Source: an uncultured Lachnospiraceae bacterium
GTDB lineage: Bacteria > Bacillota > Clostridia > Lachnospirales > Lachnospiraceae
Reading direction: 5' to 3'
DNA length: 7,458 nucleotides
Assembly (NCBI GenBank): GCA_902803625.1
Contig: CADCQV010000248.1
Coordinates: 1-7,458 of the forward strand
The number at the start of each line of letters is the position of its first letter. Positions within the stretch are counted from its first letter, which is position 1. The notes under the pieces were generated by a model, which saw only the letters and a list, made by a program, of their open reading frames with translations, did not search any database and was not told the origin of the DNA. The position numbers and the translations under genes were made by a program. This document shows positions 1-6,230 of the stretch, one piece after another.

Positions 1-625
1 CTCCGTGGGCGGGATTCAGACCCTCTATGGGAGTTGTGAATAAGGTCCTTATCATCTGATCCAGAGCATCCCTGCCGCCCTTTATATAATCAGCCATTTT
101 TGCGGAAGCTTCGCCGACGGTGAGACCGCTCTTAAGTGTCCTGCAGTTTCCGCTTGAGGTACAGAAAGCCCGTCCCTCCATCCAGGAAGGATCCAGATTG
201 TTTCCAAGGATCCCGTAATTATAAAGATTATTGTATTTGGCGAATATCTCAGACTGTTTTTCAGTCATGGGAACGACCTTCGGGACACCGACAGTGCCGG
301 AGGTCTCGTTGAAATGATTATAATCGTAAGAGGTGAGAATGTTTTTCTCACCTTTCATCATACGCTCAAGATAAGGTGCGATATCGTCATAGTTGACGAC
401 CGGCACCTTTTTCTGATAGTCTTCAATACTATTTATACTGCCAAAACCGTACTTTTTTCCGTATTCGGTATCCTTATTGTCACGTAAAAGCCCCAAAAGA
501 AGCTCTGAGGTCTTCCCCAGAGGATCCTTTGTTTCCTCAATGAAGCTCTCCAGAACCTTCTTTCCCTGAAGAACGCTCTGCTGATTGGCGAGTAAAGTAT
601 TGTTTTTAATTTCATCTTCTCCCAT
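1..625 (-). CDS. GH3-like acyl-adenylate-forming enzyme, N-terminal part (cut by the window edge)
   Basis: An open frame runs from an ATG at 625-623 to the left edge without a stop, giving 208 residues of a longer protein. I see a GH3-type N-terminal region: the segment DTEYGKKYGF near residues 52-61 and the ATP/AMP-binding motif ETSGTVGVPKVVPMT at residues 107-121, matching the S-S-G-T-x-G-x-x-K-x-x-P-x-T pattern of the family. GH3 proteins belong to the firefly luciferase superfamily and adenylate a carboxylic acid before transferring it to an acceptor. Plant members conjugate jasmonate or auxin to amino acids, while the substrates of bacterial members are mostly unknown. Predicted cytoplasmic, with no signal peptide. 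The start is supported by an AGGGG ribosome binding site about 7 bases upstream. It lies 27 bases after the pta stop and is probably co-transcribed with pta. The family call is firm; substrate and role are not known. Confidence 0.85.
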   Translation of the reverse strand, partial: MGEDEIKNNTLLANQQSVLQGKKVLESFIEETKDPLGKTSELLLGLLRDNKDTEYGKKYGFGSINSIEDYQKKVPVVNYDDIAPYLERMMKGEKNILTSYDYNHFNETSGTVGVPKVVPMTEKQSEIFAKYNNLYNYGILGNNLDPSWMEGRAFCTSSGNCRTLKSGLTVGEASAKMADYIKGGRDALDQMIRTLFTTPIEGLNPAHG

Positions 626-652
626 TTATATACCCCTTTAAAAATGATTTAT

Positions 653-1687
653 TTAGGACTGTTTTGCCGCAAGCTGTGCCTGAACGGCAGTTATGGCGAT
701 AACACCCTCGATGTCGTGGGTATTGCATCCGCGGGAAAGGTCGTTTACCGGCTTTGAAAGTCCCTGGAGAAGGGGACCGTAGGCATCTGCCTTTCCTAAG
801 CGCTGAACAAGCTTATAGCCTATATTGCCCGCATCAAGATTCGGGAAAATAAGTACATTTGCATGCCCTGCCACATCGGAATCCGGAGCCTTGCTCTCCG
901 CCACCTCCGGTACTATGGCTGCATCCGTCTGCAGCTCTCCGTCAAGGATAAGTCCGGGATATTTTTCATGAGCGATCTTTACCGCATTTCTGACCTTGTC
1001 GACAAGCTCGTGCTTTGCGGAGCCCTTGGTGGAATGTGAAAGCATGGCTACCTTCGGCTGGGCTCCGACCAGAGCCTTGAAGGAATTGGCGCTGGTACGG
1101 GCAATTATTGCAAGCTCCTCGGAGGTCGGATCCTGATTCAGTCCGCAGTCTCCGAATACGAAGGTGCCGTTCTCACCCATATCGCAGTCCGGCACACACA
1201 TAACAAAGAAGCCGGAAACCATCTCAACTCCGGGTGCTGTACGTAGGATCTGCAGGGCAGGCCTTAAGGTATCTGCCGTTGCGTGGCAGGCTCCCGCAAC
1301 CATTCCGTCCGCATCAGAGTTTTTAACCATCATGATACCGTAGGTGAGATAGTCGCTCCGGAGTATCTCATCGGCCTTTTCAGCTGTCATGCCCTTATGG
1401 GCTCTAAGCTCCACAAGCTTTTCCTTATATTCTTCAAATTTCGGATCCGTAAGGGGATTTACAAAATCAATATCCGAAATATCGACACGGAGCTTCTTTG
1501 CCTTTTCCGCAACCTCTTTTTCGTCCCCCACCATTATGATCTTTGCTATATTATCTCTCATAGCCCAGGTAGCGGCTCTTATGACCCTCTTATCGTTTGA
1601 CTCGGGAAGGACTATGGTCTTTATGTCCTTTGACGCCCTTTCAAAAACCTTTGCAATAAATTGATTGACCTTGTCTGATGCTTCCAT
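653..1687 (-). CDS. pta: Phosphate acetyltransferase
   Basis: Interconverts acetyl-CoA plus phosphate and acetyl phosphate plus CoA in the cytoplasm, usually feeding acetate kinase for ATP formation in fermenting bacteria. The 344-residue protein has the length of the short, single-domain form of Pta, with no N-terminal DRTGG or P-loop extension. Family landmarks are clear: VLPES near residue 26, DADGMVAGACHAT near 125-137, SHSTKGSA at 217-224, DGELQTDAA at 249-257, PDSDVAGHANVLIFP at 268-282, and KPVNDLSRGC at 312-321. Ser318, Arg319 and Asp325 occupy the spacing of the active-site Ser309, Arg310 and Asp316 described for the Methanosarcina thermophila enzyme. The ATG at 1687 has an AAGGA site 10 bases upstream. 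The next gene downstream is a GH3-like enzyme rather than ackA. No frameshift or missing motif is seen. Confidence 0.96.
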   Translation of the reverse strand: MEASDKVNQFIAKVFERASKDIKTIVLPESNDKRVIRAATWAMRDNIAKIIMVGDEKEVAEKAKKLRVDISDIDFVNPLTDPKFEEYKEKLVELRAHKGMTAEKADEILRSDYLTYGIMMVKNSDADGMVAGACHATADTLRPALQILRTAPGVEMVSGFFVMCVPDCDMGENGTFVFGDCGLNQDPTSEELAIIARTSANSFKALVGAQPKVAMLSHSTKGSAKHELVDKVRNAVKIAHEKYPGLILDGELQTDAAIVPEVAESKAPDSDVAGHANVLIFPNLDAGNIGYKLVQRLGKADAYGPLLQGLSKPVNDLSRGCNTHDIEGVIAITAVQAQLAAKQS

Positions 1688-1728
1688 TTTCTTTTGTTCC
1701 TTTCTTGTGTTTTTATCAAGCCACGATC

Positions 1729-1756
1729 CTTAAAACAAACATCGCCGTCTTGTCAG
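1729..1756 (-). promoter_or_regulatory. Candidate promoter for pta
   Basis: On the minus strand a CTGACA hexamer (1756-1751, 5 of 6 matches to the -35 consensus) is followed after 16 bases by TTTAAG (1734-1729, 4 of 6 to the -10 consensus), about 40 bases before the pta start. Spacing and position suit a sigma-A promoter, but both hexamers are imperfect and such matches occur by chance. pta could instead be transcribed from further upstream. Confidence 0.25.
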
Positions 1757-1772
1757 CGACGAAGGATCTTCC

Positions 1773-1952
1773 TCACAGCATAATTACATACCTGGTTATC
1801 CCGCAGTTCTCCCTGTATACTCTTTTCCAGAGCTTCCAGATATACTTCTGCGAAATATACCTTCTCTTTATCTTAGTCACATCGATCAGAGCGGAAACCT
1901 CCATAAACAGCTCCCTCGCGAGCTCCGTCTCAAATTCTCTTTCCATATTCAT
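1773..1952 (-). CDS. Doubtful small ORF, basic 57-59 residue product
   Basis: An ATG at 1952 opens a 59-codon frame ending in TGA at 1773. A second ATG at 1946 would give 57 residues and is the better start, because a GGAG sits 7 bases upstream of it and only 1 base upstream of the first. The product begins MEREFETELARELFMEV, so it opens with an acidic probable helix. It continues as a basic, aromatic-rich segment (KRRYISQKYIWKLWKRVYR). It has no signal peptide and no motif I recognise. It sits alone between the protease gene with its repeat array and pta, which it precedes by 85 bases. It could be a real small regulatory or nucleic-acid-binding protein, a fragment of a decayed gene, or chance. 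The ribosome binding site and the amphipathic-looking composition are the only points in favour. Confidence 0.35.
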   Translation of the reverse strand: MNMEREFETELARELFMEVSALIDVTKIKRRYISQKYIWKLWKRVYRENCGITRYVIML

Positions 1953-1979
1953 ACTCCGGTTATTTTTCCCCTAAAGTAG

Positions 1980-2016
1980 CCATAAAGAAGATTCTTCGGG
2001 CTTAAGCCCTCAGAAT
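1980..2016 (-). terminator. Hairpin with U-rich tail, candidate terminator of the trmD-protease unit
   Basis: On the minus strand ATTCT-GA-GGGC-TTAA-GCCC-GA-AGAAT (2016-1991) folds into a hairpin. It has two stems joined by a tandem G-A internal loop and closes with a TTAA loop. It is followed by CTTCTTTATG, a broken T-rich run. It lies about 80 bases after the protease stop codon, where a terminator would be expected. The T run is interrupted, so termination strength is uncertain. The hairpin is also the complete unit of the repeat family. Confidence 0.45.
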
Positions 2017-2095
2017 GACAGTCGGCACAGCCCTCAGAATAACAGTCGGCTTAAGCCCTCAGAATGACAGTCGGCACAGCCCTCAGAATGACAGT
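1989..2095 (-). repeat. Tandem array of a short palindromic repeat after the S8 protease gene
   Basis: Four copies of an 18-base core, AGCCCTCAGAATRACAGT on the plus strand, start at 2005, 2029, 2054 and 2078, so they are 24-25 bases apart. The linkers alternate between a TTAA and an ACA version. As a result 2001-2046 and 2050-2095 form a 49-base-period duplication with one mismatch (2041 A, 2090 G). Only the copy furthest from the protease gene keeps the full left arm. The array touches the protease stop codon at 2097-2095. The same core recurs at 6203-6285, so this is a dispersed family of the REP or MITE kind. There are no unique spacers, so it is not a CRISPR. Confidence 0.9.
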
Positions 2096-4236
2096 TATCC
2101 GACCCTGAGTTTCACCGAAAACTTCTTATTCGATCCGTCAATAAGCTTATATTTGACTTTTATGACACTACCGGACTTTTTCGGTATGATCACCAGAGGA
2201 TCCCCATTCGAGTCGGTCTTTTCCACCGAAACCTTTTTCAGATCACTCTTTGACACACTGATATCATATTTAAACCTGCCGTCTGCCAGATCCCTGCAGT
2301 CATCAATACCGGATGAGAGCTGCTTTTTCTTTTTAGTATAGTATACACCTATTTCATTATCTGAAACAGCGGAATAAGGATTTGCGATCTTCACAGGCTG
2401 TCCGGTGCGTACGCTCTTGTCGCATTTTCCGACTATCCTCATATCGCCCCTGAGAAGTCCCATCTTCTTTACGGTTCTTTGAACCTTCAGGAAGTAGATC
2501 AGTGTATCGCTTCCGACTGTAGCGGTGATAAGGACCCTGTCCCCTTCCTTTCCGGAAACGCACTTAATCTTCCCCTTTTCCACCTTTACCGCTCCGGGGT
2601 TACTGCTGTTCCAGGATACCGACTTCGTCAGCTTTTTATCGCTTATCTTTCCCATAGAATCGCCGATTTTCAGCTTAAAGCTCTTTTTCTCGCTGATATA
2701 CCCGGAAAACAGGGACCCGTAGTGCCCGGCAGCATCCACAAGTGTATATGACGGGTGGAGATTAAAGCTCTTTGTGAGATTAACCGCGTCATATGCCTGG
2801 ATCATTCCGTACAGCGTCCTGTCGGAATAGCTGTATGCCTTTCCGTCACTTGTGATCTCCAGGATCTCCTTTATTATATCAAAACGTTCACTGCTCTTTT
2901 CCTTCATAAGATCCGGGTTTGAGCCAAGGCACATTGCCGTAACAGCCGCCACCATAGGAGTGGCCTGGGAAGTACCGCCAACGCTCCTATATGAATCAGT
3001 GTTTGAAGAACCCTGCTTTATACTGTCCGATGAAGTATCATACTTCTGATAAATATATGAAGACCAGATCCCTGATCCCGGGGATAAAATATCAACCCAG
3101 CTTCCGTAATTTGAGAAGTCCGCAAGCTTTCCCTCTGTCGCGGTAACGGCACCAACGGAGATACAGTGCTCATATGCTGCGGGATAATACTCCTTTTCGG
3201 AGCCGGAGTTACCTGCGGCCGCAACACAGATGATACCGTTATCATAGGCTTCATCTATAACGGTGCTTAAGTATGAGGCATTTGAATTGGATCCCATACT
3301 CATAGTGATAATATCGACATGCCTGTCTATTGCCATCCTGACGCCGATCGCGATATTTTTGAGACTGAAGCTTCTCTCCTTTGTGACCTGGATGGAATCT
3401 ATCCTTACTCCGGGGGCAATTCCGTAGCCTCCCTTTCCGTTCCCCTTTATTGCAGCGATAATACCGTTGACATGGGTTCCATGTCCCATATTGTAATCAA
3501 AGCCGCTATGCTCCTTATCCACCTCTCCCGCATCATTAACGCTTGCAAGCGCAGGAATCCAGAGCTTTTCGATATATCCGCCGCTTTTCTTATCCGAGGT
3601 GTTCAGATCCTCATGCTCCATATTTACACCGGTGTCCAGAACCGCTACCGTAACCCCGTTTCCCGATGATATCTTCAGGGCTTCTCCATCCTTAATAAGC
3701 TTATGGTAATACTGCCTGTCTGCCAGAGGATCGCTGCCTTCAGTGTCCCCGCTGTTAAGAAGGCCTTCTTCAAAGGAGCTTTTTTTGTATGATCCGGCTT
3801 CCTCCAGTATCTCTGCAAAATTATCATCCACATCCAGAAGCTCTGCAGTATAGTCCGGCTCTATAAGGGTCGAGACCGTTGATAAGTCTGCTGCCTTATC
3901 AAGTGCTTCGGCAGTGCTTCCCCTGAATCGTACAGAGGCCACACCGTAATCAAAGCTTATAAGCTCCGCGCCGTACTCCGATGCGGTCTTCTTTGCCTCC
4001 GAAAGGCTGTCCGCAAGAAATACGCCCTCCCCGTCCACATAGTCCTTTCCCGGAGTGAGACTTTGAAGAGCGGAAACCTCTTCCTTAAGCATGGACGAAA
4101 CGGAAGCCTCCTCAGTTAAAGCCCCTTCTTCCGACGATGCCCGGCCATTATCCGCATATGTGCTGACCGTAGGCAGCATCAGTACAAGGCTAAGAAAAAT
4201 TGCAAGTGCTTTTCTGTATCTTCTTTTGAAATCCAT
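2095..4236 (-). CDS. Secreted subtilisin-family (S8) serine protease with C-terminal Ig-like region
   Basis: A 713-residue preproprotease. Residues 1-28 form a Sec signal peptide (basic MDFKRRYRK, hydrophobic core LAIFLSLVLMLP, probable cleavage near STYA-D). Residues 65-135 resemble an inhibitor-I9-type propeptide. The S8 domain spans about 180-485 with Asp201 (VAVLDTG), His252 (GHGTH), oxyanion Asn343 (AAAGNSG) and Ser423 (GGTSQATP), in the order and spacing of subtilisin, so it should be active. Residues 516-586 look like a bacterial Ig-like (BIG2) domain. Residues 590-713 are a lysine-rich beta-type region I cannot assign. There is no LPXTG anchor or C-terminal membrane segment, so the enzyme is probably released or loosely wall-bound. 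The substrate is unknown. The start has AGGGG 6 bases upstream and lies 12 bases after trmD, implying co-transcription. Confidence 0.93.
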   Translation of the reverse strand: MDFKRRYRKALAIFLSLVLMLPTVSTYADNGRASSEEGALTEEASVSSMLKEEVSALQSLTPGKDYVDGEGVFLADSLSEAKKTASEYGAELISFDYGVASVRFRGSTAEALDKAADLSTVSTLIEPDYTAELLDVDDNFAEILEEAGSYKKSSFEEGLLNSGDTEGSDPLADRQYYHKLIKDGEALKISSGNGVTVAVLDTGVNMEHEDLNTSDKKSGGYIEKLWIPALASVNDAGEVDKEHSGFDYNMGHGTHVNGIIAAIKGNGKGGYGIAPGVRIDSIQVTKERSFSLKNIAIGVRMAIDRHVDIITMSMGSNSNASYLSTVIDEAYDNGIICVAAAGNSGSEKEYYPAAYEHCISVGAVTATEGKLADFSNYGSWVDILSPGSGIWSSYIYQKYDTSSDSIKQGSSNTDSYRSVGGTSQATPMVAAVTAMCLGSNPDLMKEKSSERFDIIKEILEITSDGKAYSYSDRTLYGMIQAYDAVNLTKSFNLHPSYTLVDAAGHYGSLFSGYISEKKSFKLKIGDSMGKISDKKLTKSVSWNSSNPGAVKVEKGKIKCVSGKEGDRVLITATVGSDTLIYFLKVQRTVKKMGLLRGDMRIVGKCDKSVRTGQPVKIANPYSAVSDNEIGVYYTKKKKQLSSGIDDCRDLADGRFKYDISVSKSDLKKVSVEKTDSNGDPLVIIPKKSGSVIKVKYKLIDGSNKKFSVKLRVG

Positions 4237-4248
4237 AGTTTTCCCCTG

Positions 4249-4995
4249 TCAAAAAATTCCCCTGTTCCTGTACCATTTTTCAAGTAATTCCGGACGGTTT
4301 TTTCCGGTGCGTTTCTTGGCCTCAGTGAGGCGCCAGGTATCCACCGCGGCATGGTCTCCGGAAAGAAGGATGTCCGGAACACTTTCACCCCGCCACTTGG
4401 CAGGCCTCGTATACTGGGGGTATTCCAGCAGTCCGTTCTCAAAGGATTCGCTTCCCGCGGAATCCTCATTATTCAAAACCCCCGGGATCCTGCGGCTTAC
4501 AGCATCCATTATGACAAGAGCCGGAAGCTCTCCCCCGGTCAGCACATAGTCTCCGATGGAGATCTCATCGGTAACGATACGGTCAAGAACCCTCTGATCA
4601 ATGCCTTCATAGTGTCCGCAGAGGATAATAAGTGCTTCCTCCTTTGACAGCTCACCGGCCATTTTCTCGTCAAATACCCTTCCGCCGGGAGATGTGTAAA
4701 TCACCCTTACCCTTTTTTCCTCTCTGCTGTCCCCGGGAGTCTCCTCATCAAAGAGGCGTTCGGTCCGGCAGAGAGCCTCCTGATACGCAAGCCACACCGG
4801 CTCGCAGCCAATAAGCATCCCGGCTCCTCCCCCGTAGGTATAGTCGTCAACCGACCCGTAGGAGTTCTGGGAAAATGCTCTGAGTGAAACCGTATCGAGG
4901 GAAAGAACCCCCTTATCCACAGCCCTTCCCAGAATACTGTGGGACATGGCGTTCTCTATCATTTCAGGAAATAAAGTGATTACACAGTAATGCAT
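4249..4995 (-). CDS. trmD: tRNA (guanine-37-N1)-methyltransferase
   Basis: Methylates N1 of G37 next to the anticodon of tRNAs reading CNN, using S-adenosylmethionine, and prevents +1 frameshifting. The 248-residue product from the ATG at 4995 starts HYCVITLFPEMIENAM, as TrmD proteins do. The in-frame ATG at 5061 lies inside rimM and would add unrelated residues. SPOUT trefoil-knot motifs are SPGGRVFDE (102-110), CGHYEGIDQRV (126-136) and SIGDYVLTGGELP (146-158). They are followed by LLEYPQYTRPAKWRG (189-203) and the C-terminal domain. At the position I align with catalytic Asp169 of the E. coli and Haemophilus enzymes, the sequence reads ESF (Glu183) instead of the usual DSF. The start lies 37 bases after rimM and has no close Shine-Dalgarno; GGGAAG is about 18 bases away. 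Translation may be coupled to or weaker than that of its neighbours. Confidence 0.96.
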   Translation of the reverse strand: MHYCVITLFPEMIENAMSHSILGRAVDKGVLSLDTVSLRAFSQNSYGSVDDYTYGGGAGMLIGCEPVWLAYQEALCRTERLFDEETPGDSREEKRVRVIYTSPGGRVFDEKMAGELSKEEALIILCGHYEGIDQRVLDRIVTDEISIGDYVLTGGELPALVIMDAVSRRIPGVLNNEDSAGSESFENGLLEYPQYTRPAKWRGESVPDILLSGDHAAVDTWRLTEAKKRTGKNRPELLEKWYRNRGIF

Positions 4996-5032
4996 GTTTT
5001 GTAGATGCCGTAACTTCCCGTTTCTAATTTTA

Positions 5033-5563
5033 CTATGACAGCATACCCGGCAGCGGATCAACCGTCATATTACCGTTTTCAATATCGACTTTTGTCACGA
5101 ATCTCTTTACTGCAGGGATCATGATCTCCTTGCCCTGTCCGGAATCAATGATATAAACATCATTGCCTGAGCCGTGTAGCACAGATGATACCTTTCCGAG
5201 CTCCGTTCCCAAGGTATCAAGGACCATAAGTCCTATGATATCCGCATCAAAATACTGATCCTCCTTAAGCTCGGCTATATCCTCCCTTCGGGCCAGTACC
5301 TCGTAGTCCCTGTACCTTACCACATCATTTATATCATCTATGCCCTTGAACTTCAGGATCACCGTTTTCTTAAAGAATTTTACATTCTCTATCTCCACAG
5401 AAATAAGCCTGCTCCCGGAACGGAGATATACCTCCTTAAATAAAGAAAAGCGGCCAGGGTCATCCACTTCAGGGTAGACCTTGACCTCTCCCTTTATTCC
5501 GTGAGTTGTTGTTATCCTGCCTGCAGGCAGATAGTTTTTCTTTAGATCCTTCTCATCTATCAT
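5033..5563 (-). CDS. rimM: 16S rRNA processing / 30S maturation factor RimM
   Basis: Assists assembly of the 30S head, acting around ribosomal protein S19 and helices 31 and 33b of 16S rRNA, in the cytoplasm. The 176-residue length is normal. The N-terminal RimM barrel covers about residues 12-92, with the signature PAGRITTTHGIKGEVKVYP. A PRC-barrel covers about 100-173, with YFDADIIGL, GSGNDVYII and EIMIPAVKRFVTKVD. The start ATG at 5563 is 9 bases after the KH gene's TGA and has no convincing Shine-Dalgarno, so translation is probably coupled to the KH gene. The stop is TAG. Its place between the KH gene and trmD is the usual one in Bacillota. Confidence 0.95.
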   Translation of the reverse strand: MIDEKDLKKNYLPAGRITTTHGIKGEVKVYPEVDDPGRFSLFKEVYLRSGSRLISVEIENVKFFKKTVILKFKGIDDINDVVRYRDYEVLARREDIAELKEDQYFDADIIGLMVLDTLGTELGKVSSVLHGSGNDVYIIDSGQGKEIMIPAVKRFVTKVDIENGNMTVDPLPGMLS

Positions 5564-5572
5564 AAAAAATGA

Positions 5573-5812
5573 TCATTCGTTATTGGTGATATCCACATTC
5601 ACCTTACGGTTATCCTTGGAAGATGCCGCCTTCACAACAGAACGGATGGACTTTGCGATCCTTCCCTGCTTCCCTATGACCTTGCCCATATCACTTTTAT
5701 CAACACGGAGCTCAACATTTATCTCGTTTTCATTCTCTGTTTCGCTGACATTGACCAGGTCCGGATTATCCACAAGAGCTTTGGCGATCACTTCCACTAC
5801 TTCTTTCATCAT
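5573..5812 (-). CDS. khpA: KH-domain RNA-binding protein, KhpA (YlqC) family
   Basis: A 79-residue protein consisting of a single type-II-like KH domain. The RNA-binding GxxG loop is visible as GKQG within MGKVIGKQGRIAKSIRSVV, near residues 42-60. KhpA in streptococci works with KhpB (Jag/EloR) as an RNA-binding dimer that influences cell elongation and binds many transcripts; whether that holds here is inference. Two adjacent ATG codons open the frame. The first (5812) is chosen because a perfect AGGAGG lies 7 bases upstream. The gene starts 21 bases after the rpsP stop, and its own stop lies 9 bases before rimM, in the standard rpsP-KH-rimM-trmD order. Confidence 0.93.
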   Translation of the reverse strand: MMKEVVEVIAKALVDNPDLVNVSETENENEINVELRVDKSDMGKVIGKQGRIAKSIRSVVKAASSKDNRKVNVDITNNE

Positions 5813-5833
5813 AGAATAGCCTCCTGACCGGAA

Positions 5834-6076
5834 TTAAATGATCCCTGCTTTTTTGAATAATCTCTGAACAGTCTCCGTAGGCTGTGCGCCGTTCTGAAGC
5901 CACTTCTTTGCTTCTTCCTCATTTACCTTGAATTCTGAGGGCTCCTTTAAGGGATCATAGGTTCCGATCTCGGCTACATTCTTTGAATTTGAAACCGAAT
6001 TCCTGGCATCTGCCACAACGACCCTGTAAAAAGGTGCCTTTTTCTTTCCCATTCTCTTCAGTCTGATCTTTAACAT
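5834..6076 (-). CDS. rpsP: 30S ribosomal protein S16
   Basis: S16 binds 16S rRNA in the 5' and central domains early in 30S assembly. The 80-residue product has the family start MLKIRLKRMGKKKAPFYRVVVAD and the conserved tail EEAKKWLQNGAQPTETVQRLF. Between residues 23 and 38 the usual DSRSPRDGRFIEEIG is replaced by DARNSVSNSKNVAEIG, which is one residue longer and lacks the RDGR charge pattern. The rest is orthodox, so the protein should be functional. An AAGGA site lies 7 bases upstream of the ATG. It is the first gene after the 212-base gap that follows ffh, and it heads the ribosome and tRNA maturation cluster. Confidence 0.97.
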   Translation of the reverse strand: MLKIRLKRMGKKKAPFYRVVVADARNSVSNSKNVAEIGTYDPLKEPSEFKVNEEEAKKWLQNGAQPTETVQRLFKKAGII

Positions 6077-6110
6077 TTGATTTTCCTTTCTTTTATATCT
6101 TGATTCTTTT

Positions 6111-6162
6111 CCGGCGGCAAAGGCCGGTATATATCTGAAACCGTGCGCGCACGGATCGATAT
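6111..6162. other. Two GC-rich inverted repeats upstream of rpsP
   Basis: CCGGC (6111-6115) and GCCGG (6123-6127) flank a 7-base loop. A perfect 14-base palindrome, CCGTGCGCGCACGG, sits at 6141-6154. It is flanked by ATATC (6131-6135) and GATAT (6158-6162), which would extend it into a longer stem with an internal loop. On the minus strand the palindrome is followed only by TTTCAG, which makes a weak terminator. The pair could form the 5' leader structure of the rpsP mRNA, a terminator for ffh, or a protein-binding site. The sequence does not decide between these. Confidence 0.4.
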
Positions 6163-6201
6163 CTGTATTTACTATGAAAGCCCCTGTAACCGCAGGTCAG
6201 A

Positions 6202-6230
6202 AAGATTCTTCGGGCTGAAGCCCTCAGAAT
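6202..6230 (-). terminator. Hairpin with short T run, candidate terminator of ffh
   Basis: On the minus strand ATTCT-GA-GGGC-TTCA-GCCC-GA-AGAAT (6230-6205) forms the same two-part hairpin as the one at 2016-1991, with a TTCA loop, followed by CTTTCTGACC. It lies about 60 bases past the ffh stop. The T run is short, so it may only attenuate transcription, or may act to stabilise the mRNA end. Confidence 0.35.

Noticed and set aside
433..615. Minus-strand frame of 60 codons near the left edge
   Set aside because: It is an out-of-frame reading of the GH3-like gene, whose correct frame starts at 625 and shows the family motif.
1749..1772. Degenerate inverted copy of the repeat (AGATCCTTCGTCGCTGACA on the minus strand)
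   Set aside because: It resembles the left arm of the repeat unit, but it lacks the CAGAAT arm and is too short to separate from chance.
1678..1974. Plus-strand open frame of 98 codons over the pta upstream gap
   Set aside because: It has no ribosome binding site, overlaps the pta start and the minus-strand small ORF, and its product is a low-information hydrophobic sequence.
1989..2095. CRISPR array
   Set aside because: Units are only 24-25 bases including linkers, the linkers are near-identical, and no cas gene is present.
4091..4549. Plus-strand frame of 152 codons across the trmD-protease junction
   Set aside because: It is antisense to two clearly identified genes and its product resembles no protein family.
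4249..5061. Longer TrmD start inside rimM
   Set aside because: The extra 22 residues do not match TrmD. The ATG at 4995 gives the canonical N-terminus and avoids overlapping rimM.
6092..6120. TTGCCG and TATAAA with a 17-base spacer just ahead of rpsP (minus strand)
   Set aside because: The spacing is ideal, but transcription would start on top of the rpsP ribosome binding site, leaving no usable leader.
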